DNA of 64,000 bases from Halicephalobus mephisto. Its lineage: Eukaryota > Nematoda > Chromadorea > Rhabditida > Panagrolaimidae. A program made the translations under genes and the position numbers. The stretch lies in contig SWDT01000062.1 of assembly GCA_009193035.1 (NCBI GenBank), positions 62,001 to 126,000 of the forward strand, in the 5' to 3' direction. Numbering within the stretch: position 1 is the stretch's first letter; each line of letters starts with the position of its first letter. The notes under the pieces are model-generated. The model made no database searches, was not told where the DNA came from, and saw only the letters and a program-made list of their open reading frames with translations. This document shows positions 24,326 through 35,045 of the stretch, piece after piece.

Positions 24326-25480
24326 TTCTTTTACAATTTAAAATTTTGATTCTGAAGTGACTGATTGAAGACGGAACTTTAAAGTTTAAAATTGTTCTTA
24401 GAATAATTTTCAAGACCGTCTAGATATTTTAAGAATAATTTTATGATTATTAAATTTAAAGAAATAAAAATATCATTATTTTGTTAACCAGTAATTCGAA
24501 TTTACTTTGGTCTTAACACAATTTTAAAATTTATTTTTTGAATTTACTTTTATTTTTTAACGATTTATTTTAAAAAATTTAAATTTAAAAATAATTTAAT
24601 TTTTTTTATTTAAAAATAAAATTTTTACTGTTTTTTAAATCGTTAATTCGAATTTATTTTTGTTTTAAAATAATTTTAAAATTTATTTTTATTTTTTAAC
24701 GGTTTATTTCAAAAAATTTAAATTTCAAAATTATTAAAAAATTTAAATTTCAAAATTATTAAAAAATTTAAATTTCAAAATTATTAAAAAATTTAAATTT
24801 CAAAATTATTAAAAAATGTTAAGTTTCAAAATTATTTTAAAAATTTTAAATTTAAAAATTATTAAAAAATTTTAAATTTCAAAATTATTTCAAAAATTTA
24901 AATTTCAAAATTATTTCAAAAATTTTAAATTTCCTAAACATTTTTTAAATTTTTTTATAAAATAATAAAATTTTCTTTCTTTCATCAACTGTTAATTCAA
25001 ACTAAATTTGGTCCTTACAAAATTGATTTACGTAGGATTTAAAAATATATTTTTATACGTAATTTCGGTCTTAAGGTGATTAATAAAAGCAGAAATTCAA
25101 ATTTAAACATTATTTTAAAAACAATTTTTAAAACTTTCTTAATTTTTGATTTTTTTAAACTTGTTTTTAATTTTTTAAAGATATTTGAAAATTTACTTTT
25201 TTATATTTTTATTTATTTTTAAAATTAATTTATTTTTTTTATTTTTATTTTTAAAATTAATTTATTTTTAAATTTTTAAATTAATTTATTTTTTTTATTT
25301 TTATTTTTAAATTAATTTATTTTTTTATTTTTATTTTTAAAATTAATTTATTTTTTTTATTTTTAAATTAATTTATTTTTTTATTTTTTTGCTTTACTTC
25401 CTTGTTACAAAAATGAAACTATTCTTACTGTTTCATCAATTATCAATTCAAATTTGGTCTCGACGCGATTTTGAAATTTA
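24326..25480. repeat. AT-rich region with a 25-bp AATTTAAATTTCAAAATTATT array
   Basis: At 24715-24940 a unit of 25-28 bases repeats about eight times. At 25200-25390 TTTTTAAAATTAATTTATTT repeats. The rest is low complexity. Confidence 0.65.
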
Positions 25481-26400
25481 GTTTTTAAATTAATCCCGGC
25501 CTGAAAGCGATTAATTAAGGTGTGGATTTGAAGCTTTAAAGTTGTAACGAAAAATTATTTTAAGAAACCTTTTAAGACTTCCTGGATATTTTTGTATTTT
25601 TTATTTCCTTCTTTAGTAAAAACATGATAGAATTTCATATTTTTATCAATTATTTATTCAATCTTGGTCCTGGCACGATCGATTTACGTATTAAAAATTT
25701 ACTTTTTGAGTTAATTTTGGTCCTAGAACGATTGATTGAAGCAGAAATTTAAAAATTAAAAATTATTTTAAGAAATTTTATTGATATTTTTTAGTTTTTT
25801 TAAATAAAAATGATAACATTACCTTTATTTCGGTAATTAGTAATTTATTCATTTTTATTTTAACAATATTGACTTACGTGTTAAAAATTTACTTTTTGAA
25901 TTAATTTTGGTCCTAGAATGATTGATTGAGACGAGAATTTAAAAATTAGAAATTACTTTAAAAAATTTTATTGATATTTTTATTTTTTATTTACTTTTTT
26001 AAAATAAAAATGATAACATTACCTTTATTTCGGTAATTAGTAATTTACTCATTTTCGTTCTAAGACAATTGATTTACGTTCTATTCAGAAATTTATTTTT
26101 TGAATTAATTTTGGTCCTAGAACGATTGATTGAGGCGGGAATTTAAAAATTAAAAATTATTTCTAAAAATTTTATTGATATTTTTTAGTTTTTTTAAATA
26201 AAAATGATAAAATTACCTTTATTTCGGTAATTAGTAATTTATTCATTTTCGTCCTAAGACAATCGATTTACGTTCTATTCGGAAATTTATTTTTTGAATT
26301 AATTTTGGTCCTAGAACGATTGATTGAGGCGGGAATTTAAAAATTAAAAATTATTTCTAAAAATTTTATTTTTAGTCATTTTTATACACTTTTATTCAGT
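25481..26400. repeat. Tandem array of about 180-190 bp
   Basis: Four to five units carry AATTTTGGTCCTAGAACGAT, TGATTGAGGCGGGAATTTAA and TACCTTTATTTCGGTAATTA. The later units are nearly identical. Confidence 0.8.
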
Positions 26401-26879
26401 TTTTTCGTATAAAAATCATACAATTGCCATTATTCCGTCAATACGTTTCCTGATGTTTTCGTGTCAGAACGAATATTTTTATTTTTTTATTTTTTTTTGC
26501 ATTCCCAGAATCCCATAGTTCCCATGTTCCGGACATGGATGAGGAAATCTATGAACTTCAGAAATGTCAAAATAGAGTCCCAAAATATAATTACATTTTT
26601 TTTGAAACATTTTTTGCTAGATTTTTGAAACCAAAAAATTTCACATCATTTTTATTTTTTATTTTTTTTATTGTTTTTGACACAAAAGTAGTTTTTTAAT
26701 TTTTTTCGTTTTTTATTAAGTACTTTGAACAATGGCCATTTTTCCTTTTTTGTAAATTATTTTAAATCTTACTTCGTTATTGACTACTTTTTGGATTTTT
26801 CAGTCTAGTTAGTGGACTCCACTATGGCGTCGCCCACGCTGTTGTCCTAGACTCTATGGTTGGTGTCTTTTCAAACAAG
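26401..26879. other. AT-rich spacer
   Basis: No supported feature. Confidence 0.35.
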
Positions 26880-27555
26880 TTTATTCTACAGTATTGAAAT
26901 TAAAAATTTAAAAAAAATTAGATGTTTCTAGACTAGTGGATAAGTTAAGGAATGTTCGCAGTAGGACCTGATTGTACTAGTAGGTGACAGGAAGGAGAAT
27001 GATTTTCAGGGGTTTTCGTGTTGAGAATTGTTTCTCTTTTGAGTTAGTTTTCGATCTAGTTGTAGTAGTGTATGAATGATTGAAATGATTTCCAAAGAGT
27101 TTCGTGATGAAAGTTGTTCTTTATCTAACTTCGACTCGCACTGGTAAACGATCGAATTTCAACTGATTTTTAGCAATCTTGTATAGGAGTTGATTTGCTT
27201 CTTGCTGGTGTTTGTTGGGGTCGACTGGTACTGATGGAAGAACGGAGCTGTCACGGTCTTCGGGGATTTCCGTGACGAGAGCTGCTGTCTGTCTCGGGTT
27301 GCTGCATTACGTCCAGGAAACAGAGCAAGAGTTGGTGTGGGTCCTGGGGGCTTGGACGGAGGTACTTGCACCCTCCCGGACGATGTCTCGAGACAAGTTC
27401 CATCGGCACTTCTGATTCAGAAGTCGGAACTTCCTCATCAAAAGTTAATTTTTTTCTGAAATTATTTTCCACCAAATTCCACTTTTATTAGTACTTTTGA
27501 AAATTCACAATGATCTTCGACAAATTCCTCCACAAAAGTCGATTTCGTTTTTATT
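26880..27555. repeat. Segmental duplication, copy 2
   Basis: Partner of 16284-17050, same orientation, about 10.6 kb away. It lacks about 110 bases present in copy 1, has TTTTCGATCTAGTT where copy 1 has nine more bases, and differs by scattered substitutions. Open frames on both strands here have no recognised domain. Confidence 0.85.
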
Positions 27556-28640
27556 TTGGATTGTTTCGCTAATTTGACTTACGTCGAGAATAAACATGTC
27601 CGTCGTGGTCCTCAGGGAGTTTCGCGATAAGAGCGAATTTCCATTTTTTCTGATTGTTTATTTCGCTCGTACTGAGAAACAAATTCATTATTGTTTTTAG
27701 GAACTTCCGCAGTAGGAGTTGACTTTTTTCTAAGGTAGTTACCGTGTCTAATCCGTCTCGCACTATCAAATGAGCGTATTTGCAGTGGTCTTCAGGAACT
27801 TTCGTGGCAGACCAAACTTTCTTTCTTTGAGTATTGGACTTGATTCAACCCAATGATAAAAAAAACAAGTTTGTTATGGCTTTCAAGAACTTTCGTGTTG
27901 AGAGTTGACTTTTTTATAAAGTTATCTACCGTATCTAATTTTACTCTTTTGATAAATTAAATTATTTTTAGAGATTTTTCTATTGAGAGTTGACTTTTTA
28001 AATAAAGTCATCTATTGTATCTAATTTTACTCCCATTAGTAAATTAAATTATTTTTAGAGATTTTCGTGGTAAGAATTGACTTTTTAAATAAAGTCATCT
28101 ATTGTATCTAATTTTACTCCCCTTAGTAAATTAAATTATTTTTTAAATAATTTTTAGAGATTTTCGTGTTGAGAGTTGACTTTTTTATAAAGTCATCTAC
28201 CGTATCTAATTTTACTCCCATTAGTAAATTAAATTATTTTTTAAATAATTTTTAGAGATTTTCGTGATAAGAACTAACTTTTTTATATAGTCATCTACCG
28301 TATCTAATTTTACTTCCACTGGGGAAATGACTAGATTTACTGTAATGTTCGGGAACTTATATAGTAGGAGTTGATTTTTTTCTAATTTTATTTGTTTCAA
28401 TTCCCATTTGCACCAGGAAGTGAAATTATTCGTCATCGACCCTGGGGGACTTTCGTGACAAAACTTAATTCCTACTTTTTTAAGTTGTTTTTTATCCTAA
28501 TTTTTACTCAATAATAAACAATGAACTTTAACATGACGTTTAGAAACTTCCGTGACGAAGCCAAACTTTTTTTTTTTTGATTATCGGACTGCCAAAAGAT
28601 TAAGTTCTTCGCAATCCCCTTAGGGACTTTCGTGGCGGGA
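27556..28640. repeat. Array with GATTTTCGTGTTGAGAGTTGAC
   Basis: At 27890-28300 a unit of about 80 bases repeats about five times, with TTTTCGTGTTGAGAGTTGAC, AAAGTCATCTACCGTATCTA and ATTTTACTCCCATTAGTAAA. Before and after are single phrases such as GGTCTTCAGGAACTTTCGTG and CTTTCGTGGCGGGACC. Confidence 0.75.
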
Positions 28641-29330
28641 CCAAATTTTATTTTTTTATTTTTGGGCTAATTTCCATTCGAGTTGATAAAAAATTTCTGA
28701 TTTTTGAAAATATTCATGGTGAAAATTAAATGAATTTTTGTTGTGGTACGGACCAGGCTCTTGAAAGTTAAGTTTTTGAACTTTTTTATCAAAAAAAAAT
28801 AAAATTTTAAAGAAAAAAAATCCAAAAATGACAATAATAATAATTCCCGGAACGATTAGTTTCATAAAAAATGGGTGTTTTTTTACCGTAATCCCAGGGA
28901 CTATCGCTGTAGGAACTAGTTCACTTTTTTTATAAATTATTATTATTGTTTTTGGAATTTTATAAATTTTTTAAAATAAAGAACTTCAAAAAGTAAATCT
29001 TCAAAAACCTGATCTGTACTGTAATAATAATAATTCTCCAAAGCGATTAGTTTCATAAAAAATGGATGTTTTTTTACCGTAATCCCAGGGACTATCGCTG
29101 TAGGAACTAGTTCACTTTTTTTATAAATTATTATTCTTGTTTTTGGAGTGTTGTTTTTCGAATTTTATAAATTTTTTAAAATAAAGAACTTCAAAAAGTA
29201 AATCCTCAAAAACCTGGTCTGTACTGTAATGTAATAATAATCTCCCGGAACGATTAGCTTCATACAATGACAACCACTCTTCTACCGTAACTTTAGAAAC
29301 TGTCATTGTAGGAATTGGTTCACTTTTTTA
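28641..29330. repeat. Tandem repeat of about 185 bp, nearly three copies
   Basis: Units share CGATTAGTTTCATAAAAAAT, CCGTAATCCCAGGGACTATC and GCTGTAGGAACTAGTTCACT. Minus-strand open frames here follow the repeat. Confidence 0.75.
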
Positions 29331-31270
29331 TCAATTTTTAATTTTTGTACCGACAAAAGATTAAATTTTTACAGTCCTTAGGGATTTTCGTTGTAGGAGT
29401 TAATTTTGATCTTTTCTTGTTTTTTCTGCACTAATTGACACTAGAAATAGTAAACAGCTGAAATAAAAATAGTTTTTAAAAACTTTCGTAGTAGGAGTCG
29501 ATTTTACTTTTTATACTTTTTTATATCAATTTTCACTCATTTTCGTAAACAAGTTTTTTTATAGTTTTTGAAGTTTTTCGTGACGAAAATTAAGTTTATT
29601 TCTGATTAATTTTATATTTTAATTTCACCAAAAAATTAAATTTCTTAAAATTTTTGAAGTTTTCGTGACGAAAATTAAGTTCATTTTTAAATTTTTTGTA
29701 TTTTAATTTCACTAAAAAAATAAAATTTCTTAAGATTTTAAAAACTTTCGTGACGAGAATCAGGTTCGTTTTTAAATTTTTTATATTTTAATTTATATTT
29801 AAAAATAAAAATTTCTTAAGATTTTTGAAAACTTTCGTGACGAGATTCAAGTTCATTTTTTGATTAATTTTATATTTTAATTTTACTAAAAAATTAAATT
29901 TCTTAAAATTTTTGTGACGAAAATTAAATTAATTTTTGATTAATTTTATATTTTAAGTTCACTAAAAAATTAAATTTCTTAAAATTTTCGAAATTTCTGT
30001 GGTAAAAATTAAATTAATTTTTTTCTAAATTTTTAATTTTTATTTATATTTAAAAACAAAAATTTTCCTGTTGAGATTTGACTTAATTTTTGAATAATTT
30101 TTTAATTTCCATTATACAAAAACAAACAAGTTTATGGTTTTTAGGAATTTTTCTTAATTTTTAAGTGTTTTTTGATTTTAATTTTATTTTTATTAATAAA
30201 AAAAATAATTTCGTCGTAAATTGAAAAGTCAGTTTTTTGAAGTTGTTCTTTGTACAAGTCCCGATTACTGTAGTAAACAAGTTTCAAAAGTTTTCACAAC
30301 AAGAATTAATTTTATTTAAAATTGCTCTTTATCTTAATTCAATTTTCGCAGAGAAACGAAAATTTGCAATAATTTCGAAATTTTTCGTGACGAGAGTTGA
30401 TTCCGTTTTTTATTTTTACTTACAGTAATAAAAAAATGGTTTTTTATATTTTTGAAATTTTCGTGGTGAGATTTCACATTACTTTTTTCCTTTTTTTATT
30501 TACAGTAATAAAACAATAGTTTTTTTTATAAATTTTCGTGGTGAGACTTCACATTATTTTTTTTCTTGTTCTTACTTACAGTAATAAAAAAGTAATTTTT
30601 TAATATTTTAAAAATTTTCGTGGTGAGATTTCACATTTTTTTTTCTTGTTCTTACAGTAGTAAAAAAGTAATTTTTTATATTTTAAAATTTTCGTGGTGA
30701 AAGTTAAATTCAATTTTGAATTATTTTTAACATTTTAATTTTACTCATTATCGAAAATGAAAACTTTTTGTGAGTTTTAAAACTTTCGTGGTGACAATTG
30801 ACATCATTATTAAGTTTTTTTTTATTTTTACTTATTATAATAAAAAAATATTTTTTTATAATTTTGAAAACTTTCGTGATGAGACTTGACGTCATTTTAA
30901 AATTGTTTTTTGTTATTTTTACCTACAGTAATTAAAAAAGTATTTTTTTATAGTTTTAAAACCTTCGTGATGAAAGTTAATTTTATTTTTGAATTATTTT
31001 TAAAATTTAAATTTCACTTATTTTCGAAAATTAATTTTTTTTTTATTTTTGAATTATTTTAAAATTTAAAATTTTATTTATTTTCGAAAATTAATTTTTT
31101 AAATTTTCGAAAATTTATTTTATTTTATTTTTGAATTATTTTTAAATTATTTTTAAATTTAAAATTTTGATTTACATCAACAAAAACTAATTTTTTTGGA
31201 ATTTTAAGGACTTTCGTGACGAGATTTTACTTCATTATTAAATTATTTTTTGTTTTAATTTCGGCTCTCG
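29331..31270. repeat. Long diverged array of ACTTTCGTGACGAGA units
   Basis: Units of about 90-120 bases carry TTTTGAAACTTTCGTGACGA or TTTTCGTGGTGAGATTTCAC, together with TTACAGTAATAAAAAA and AT-rich filler, about fifteen times. This is the densest stretch of the core motif in the window. No exon seen. Confidence 0.75.
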
Positions 31271-31549
31271 CTGAATGACAAACAAGTTCGTTATGGTCTT
31301 GAAGATCTTTTTCGACGAAAATCAATTGCACTTTTTTTAAGTTAATTTTTCGTACATTTCACTAAAGTTAATAAATGATCCATTTTGTCTAAGATTTTTT
31401 TGAACTTTCTTGGTGAGTCAACTTTGCTCTAAGAAACCAGAATTTATTCATTTTCAAATTAGATTCCATCACGAAAGGCTTTTATTTATTATCTTTGGTA
31501 TTTCTAAAAGTCCTAATTCAAATTTTTCTAGTATAAAAGTCCATAAAGC
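31271..31549. other. AT-rich spacer
   Basis: One more TTTTTCGACGAAAATC motif; otherwise nothing. Confidence 0.3.
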
Positions 31550-31815
31550 GGTCAAAATTGCAGTAAAACCTGCAGCTTGCTGGCAACATTAAAATAAATC
31601 GAGCTGCCAAAAGGTTGCGCGCAATGTTGGGGCGAAATCTGCAGCTTGCATGCAATATTAAAAAACCAACTTGCCAGAATGTTGCGCGCAATGTTGGAGC
31701 GAAATCTGCAGCTTGCTGGCAACATTGAAACAAATCGAGCTGCCAGAATGTTGCGCGCAACATTAAAAAAAACCAACTTGCCAGAATGTTGCGCGCAAGT
31801 TGCAGATTTGATTTT
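31550..31815. repeat. GC-richer 68-70-bp repeat with GTTGCGCGCAAC palindrome
   Basis: About four units carry CTGCAGCTTGCTGGCAACAT and AATGTTGCGCGCAATGTTGG. Base composition differs sharply from the surroundings. Frames are open on both strands (LPASCRFRSNIARN-like repeats), but the peptides merely repeat the unit. Confidence 0.8.
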
Positions 31816-32225
31816 TATGTTCACTATTTTACAAACTTCAGAATAGATCTAATTTATTTGCAATTGACGTTTCAGATTCCGCTTTTTCTACAAGGTCCAA
31901 ATTGTTGCAAAATTTCATTTCCTTTTTTCTTCAAAGTTTGAGAAATAACTTTTTTTTAATCTTATTTTTTTTTCAAATTTTCGTGACTTAAAATTTCCAA
32001 AGAAAGATTTATTTGATCTTGTGTCAATTCCAGTTCCTGTTAGTTGTCCCAAACACCCTCTGAGTCATCTTCGTCATTTTATAAAAATTTGGAGGATGAT
32101 CATTTGTAAAAAAAAATAAATTTTTTCATTTTTCGTCGAAGTAGACGTAGTGTTTTTGCAACCAAATCCGGCTTAAAAAATAAATTAAAAATTTTTTCAA
32201 ATAGATGTAATTTTGTAAAAAATTG
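31816..32225. other. AT-rich spacer
   Basis: Nothing supported. Confidence 0.3.
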
Positions 32226-32700
32226 ATGTTTATTCACATTTCGCCAAAAGTGAGCTATAATAGTTTTGGAACGAAAGTTTGACGTTAGGAACAGAACGTC
32301 AAACGACGGATTTAGATTTTTGGGACATAACTATTTTGAAAAGAAAATTGATGTTCATTCACATTTCGTCAAAAGTGAGCTATAGTAGTCTTACAACGAA
32401 AGTTTGGCATTAGGAACCGAACGCCAATGATAAAGTTTAAATTTTCGAAATGTAACTATTTTAAATTTTAAAAGTAGATATTTATTTCCGCTTTCCCAAA
32501 GCAAAATCACAAGACTCTTACAACGAAAATCCGACATTAGGAACAGAACGCCAATGATAAAGTTTAAATTTTCGAAATGTGACTATTTTAAATTTTAAAA
32601 GTAGATATTTATTTCCGCTTTCCCAAAGCAAAATCACAAGACTCTTACAACGAAAATTTGGCGTTAGGAACAGAACGCCAACTGATCGGAACGGTGATAA
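32226..32700 (+). repeat. Left arm of head-to-head array, unit about 125 bp
   Basis: Four units carry TTACAACGAAAGTTTGGC, TTAGGAACAGAACGCCAA, CGATAAAGTTTAAATTTTCG-like and TTTATTTCCGCTTTCCCAAA. The reverse complement of the same unit forms the array at 33860-34420. Confidence 0.8.
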
Positions 32701-32835
32701 CGTCACTGATCCGGAGAGACTGCTAACAGTCTTAAAAAAAATTTATCGATCGTGTTGTCTTTTTATTTTATAGCGTGTTTATAATAATAGTTTAATTACC
32801 CAAGTTTGAGATTTGTATTCGGAATGAAGTGACAA
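32670..32835 (+). mobile_element. Non-LTR retrotransposon tail, plus strand
   Basis: Reverse orientation of the 7.1-7.6 kb tails. It reads DRNGDNVTDPERLLTVLKK before a stop, then TTATAATAATAGTTTAATTA and TGTATTCGGAATGAAG. Truncated at its 5' end against the adjacent array. Confidence 0.6.
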
Positions 32836-33216
32836 AAAGACAGTATTTCGAACACCAACGATAAAGTTTAAATTTTTGGAACACACCTATTTTGACGAAA
32901 AAAACAATTGATATTCATTTTCACTTCGCTAAAGTGGACTATATTCTTCATAAACAGGGAAATTTTGACATTTATAACAAAATGCTGAATTATAAAATTC
33001 AAATTTTCAATCCAAACTTTTCATAAAGAAAAACGAATTTAATTTTTTTCGTCACTTGATCCAAAAATACCCGATTAAATATTTTTTCATAATAAAATTC
33101 TCATTTTCGTTGTTTTCGAAATAAAATAAACTTTCCGAGACGCCTTTGGGGATAGGATTAGATCTGTCCCCTCCGGGCTCTGTAGGATTATTGTGTTCGA
33201 ACTTTATTCTTCTGGA
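32836..33216. other. Spacer, nothing recognised
   Basis: AT-rich with one CTCCGGGCTCTGTAGG patch; no supported feature. Confidence 0.3.
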
Positions 33217-33382
33217 CACGAAAAAAGTATAACTTTTGATTTTTTAACAATTGCGAAATACAACAAAAATGAACACAATCGTCACACTTTTCATGAATAG
33301 TCAATATTCGTGACGAAAATTATAACTTAATAGTGATGATTTCCATTTGTTATTAAGCCAAAAGTTACGCTTTTTGTGTATA
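33217..33382. mobile_element. Palindromic MITE, copy 1
   Basis: About 165 bp. The termini are near inverted repeats (CACGAAAAAAGTATAACTTT and AAAAGTTACGCTTTTTGTGT). Internal CAATCGTCACACTTTTCATG and TAATAGTGATGATTTCC also fold back. Same family as 33541-33698, 47856-48008 and 48101-48266. Confidence 0.65.
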
Positions 33383-33540
33383 AAGATTTTAGATAGTGTC
33401 TATTTCGAACTCAGATCAGAGCTTCTTAATCACTATCCAAAGTGTCTATTTTGAACTCAAATCGGAGTTTCTTAGTCACTATCCAAAATGTATATTTCGA
33501 ATTTAGATTGAAGCTTCCCAGTCACTATCCAAAGTGTCTA
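33383..33540. repeat. Short 54-bp tandem repeat
   Basis: Three units of about 54-60 bases with CACTATCCAAAGTGTCTATT and GATCAGAGCTTCTTA. Confidence 0.7.
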
Positions 33541-33698
33541 TACATAAAAAAAACAACTTTTGGTCCTGTAACAATTGCGAAGTGTGGCACAATCGTCACA
33601 TTTTTCATGGATATTTCGTATTTGTGAAGAAAATTAAAAAGTAATAGTGACGATTTGCATTTGTTAGTACTCGAAAAATCACGCTTTTTTCGTTGTGG
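33541..33698. mobile_element. Palindromic MITE, copy 2
   Basis: Same family as 33217-33382: CATAAAAAAAACAACTTTTG at one end, ATCACGCTTTTTTCGTTGTG at the other, CACAATCGTCACATTTTTCA and AGTAATAGTGACGATTTGCA inside. More diverged ends. Confidence 0.6.
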
Positions 33699-33859
33699 AG
33701 ATTCAATGAAAGTTTTCATATAGAAGAAACTATGAAAGCATCGTTTTAAGTCTAATGACCAAAAATCATCAAACTAAATTGAAACTAATTTTATAACTTT
33801 AAAAAACAGAGATGTTATCAAGTAGTTTTTAGGGAAACAATTTTTTACTAAAATCAACC

Positions 33860-34420
33860 GAATAAAAATTTGAATTTCATCATTTGGCGTTCTGTTCCTT
33901 ATATTAAACTTTCGTTGTAAGAGTCTTGTGATTTTGTTTTGGCAAAGCGGAAATAAATATCTACTTTTAAAATTTAAAATAGTCACATTTTGAAAATTTA
34001 AACTTTGTCGTTGGCGTTCTGTTCCTTATATTAAACTTTCGTTGTAAAAGTCTTGTGATTTTGCTTTGGCAAAGTGCGAATGAATATCTATTTTTTTATT
34101 TAAAATAGTCACATTTCGAAAATTTAAACTTTGTCGTTTGGTATTCTGTTCTCAATTCCGAAATATCGTTGTTTATAAGTATTACTTGTTTTGATAAAAT
34201 AAAAATTAAGTCTATTGTTTTCTTCAAAATAGTTTTTTTCCAAGAATTTAAATTTATAGTTTGTTTTTTAGTCCGTACGTCAAAATGCAGTTTTTTACTA
34301 GGAATATAGTTAACTTTGACGAAGTGGAAATGAATATTTAGTGTTTTTTGGTCAAAATAAGTCTCTTTTAAGAATTTGAATTCCATAGTTTGGTGTTCTG
34401 TTCCTGTTAAGACAGAAAAC
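33860..34420 (-). repeat. Right arm of head-to-head array
   Basis: Three to four reverse-orientation units of the 32.2 kb array, with TTGGCGTTCTGTTCCTTATA, TTAAACTTTCGTTGTAAGAG and TTTTGGCAAAGCGGAAATAA. Minus-strand open frames at 33774-34449 come from the repeat. Confidence 0.8.
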
Positions 34421-35045
34421 AGAAGTATTTTAACAATCTTTACTAACACAATAAAGATACAATTTATATGTTTTCTCTCACAAAGGAAAACCGCGTGTCT
34501 TGCTCATGATATACCGTAATCCACGGTCCCTGATGTTCAGACTGTCGTTTCAGGACCTCTCTTTGTAGTCTAGTTTCTGTATCAACAGTAATCTAAGAAT
34601 AGATCGAGCTATATCGATTAAAAACCAGCTGTTGAGATGGAAAAGAAAATAATAATAATAATCTTTACTAACACAATAAAGATACAATTTATATATTTTC
34701 TCTCACACAATGGAACCGAGTGTCTTACTCATGATACACAATATTCTACAGTTCCTAATATTCAGGTTCTCATTTCAGACCTCTCTTTGTAGTTTAGTTT
34801 CTGTATCAACAGTAATCTAAGAATAGATCGGGCTATATCGATCAAAAACCAGCTGTTAAGACAGAAAATAAAAGTACAATGATTTTTATTAAAACAATAA
34901 AGATACAATTTATATAATAACCTCAACACACAACATCCGGATGTCTCACTCATGCCCTACAGTACTCCACGGTCCCTGATGTTCAGACTGTCCCTTCAGG
35001 ACCTCTCTTTGTAGTCCAGTTTTCTGTCTCGACAGTTTCCCACAC
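34400..35045. repeat. Satellite array B, unit about 223 bp
   Basis: Three units with the same consensus and orientation as 17325-18120; starts near 34411, 34636 and 34858. A 61-63-codon minus frame is conserved between one unit of each array but is broken in the others. Confidence 0.85.

Noticed and set aside
25420..25440. CTGTTTCA, the upstream motif of nematode piRNA genes
   Set aside because: A single occurrence is expected by chance in 64 kb; no cluster.
17896..34953. Similar 63-codon frames in the two 220-bp satellite arrays (17896-18087 and 34762-34953)
   Set aside because: They are the same satellite unit; neighbouring units break the frame, so there is no sign of selection for protein.
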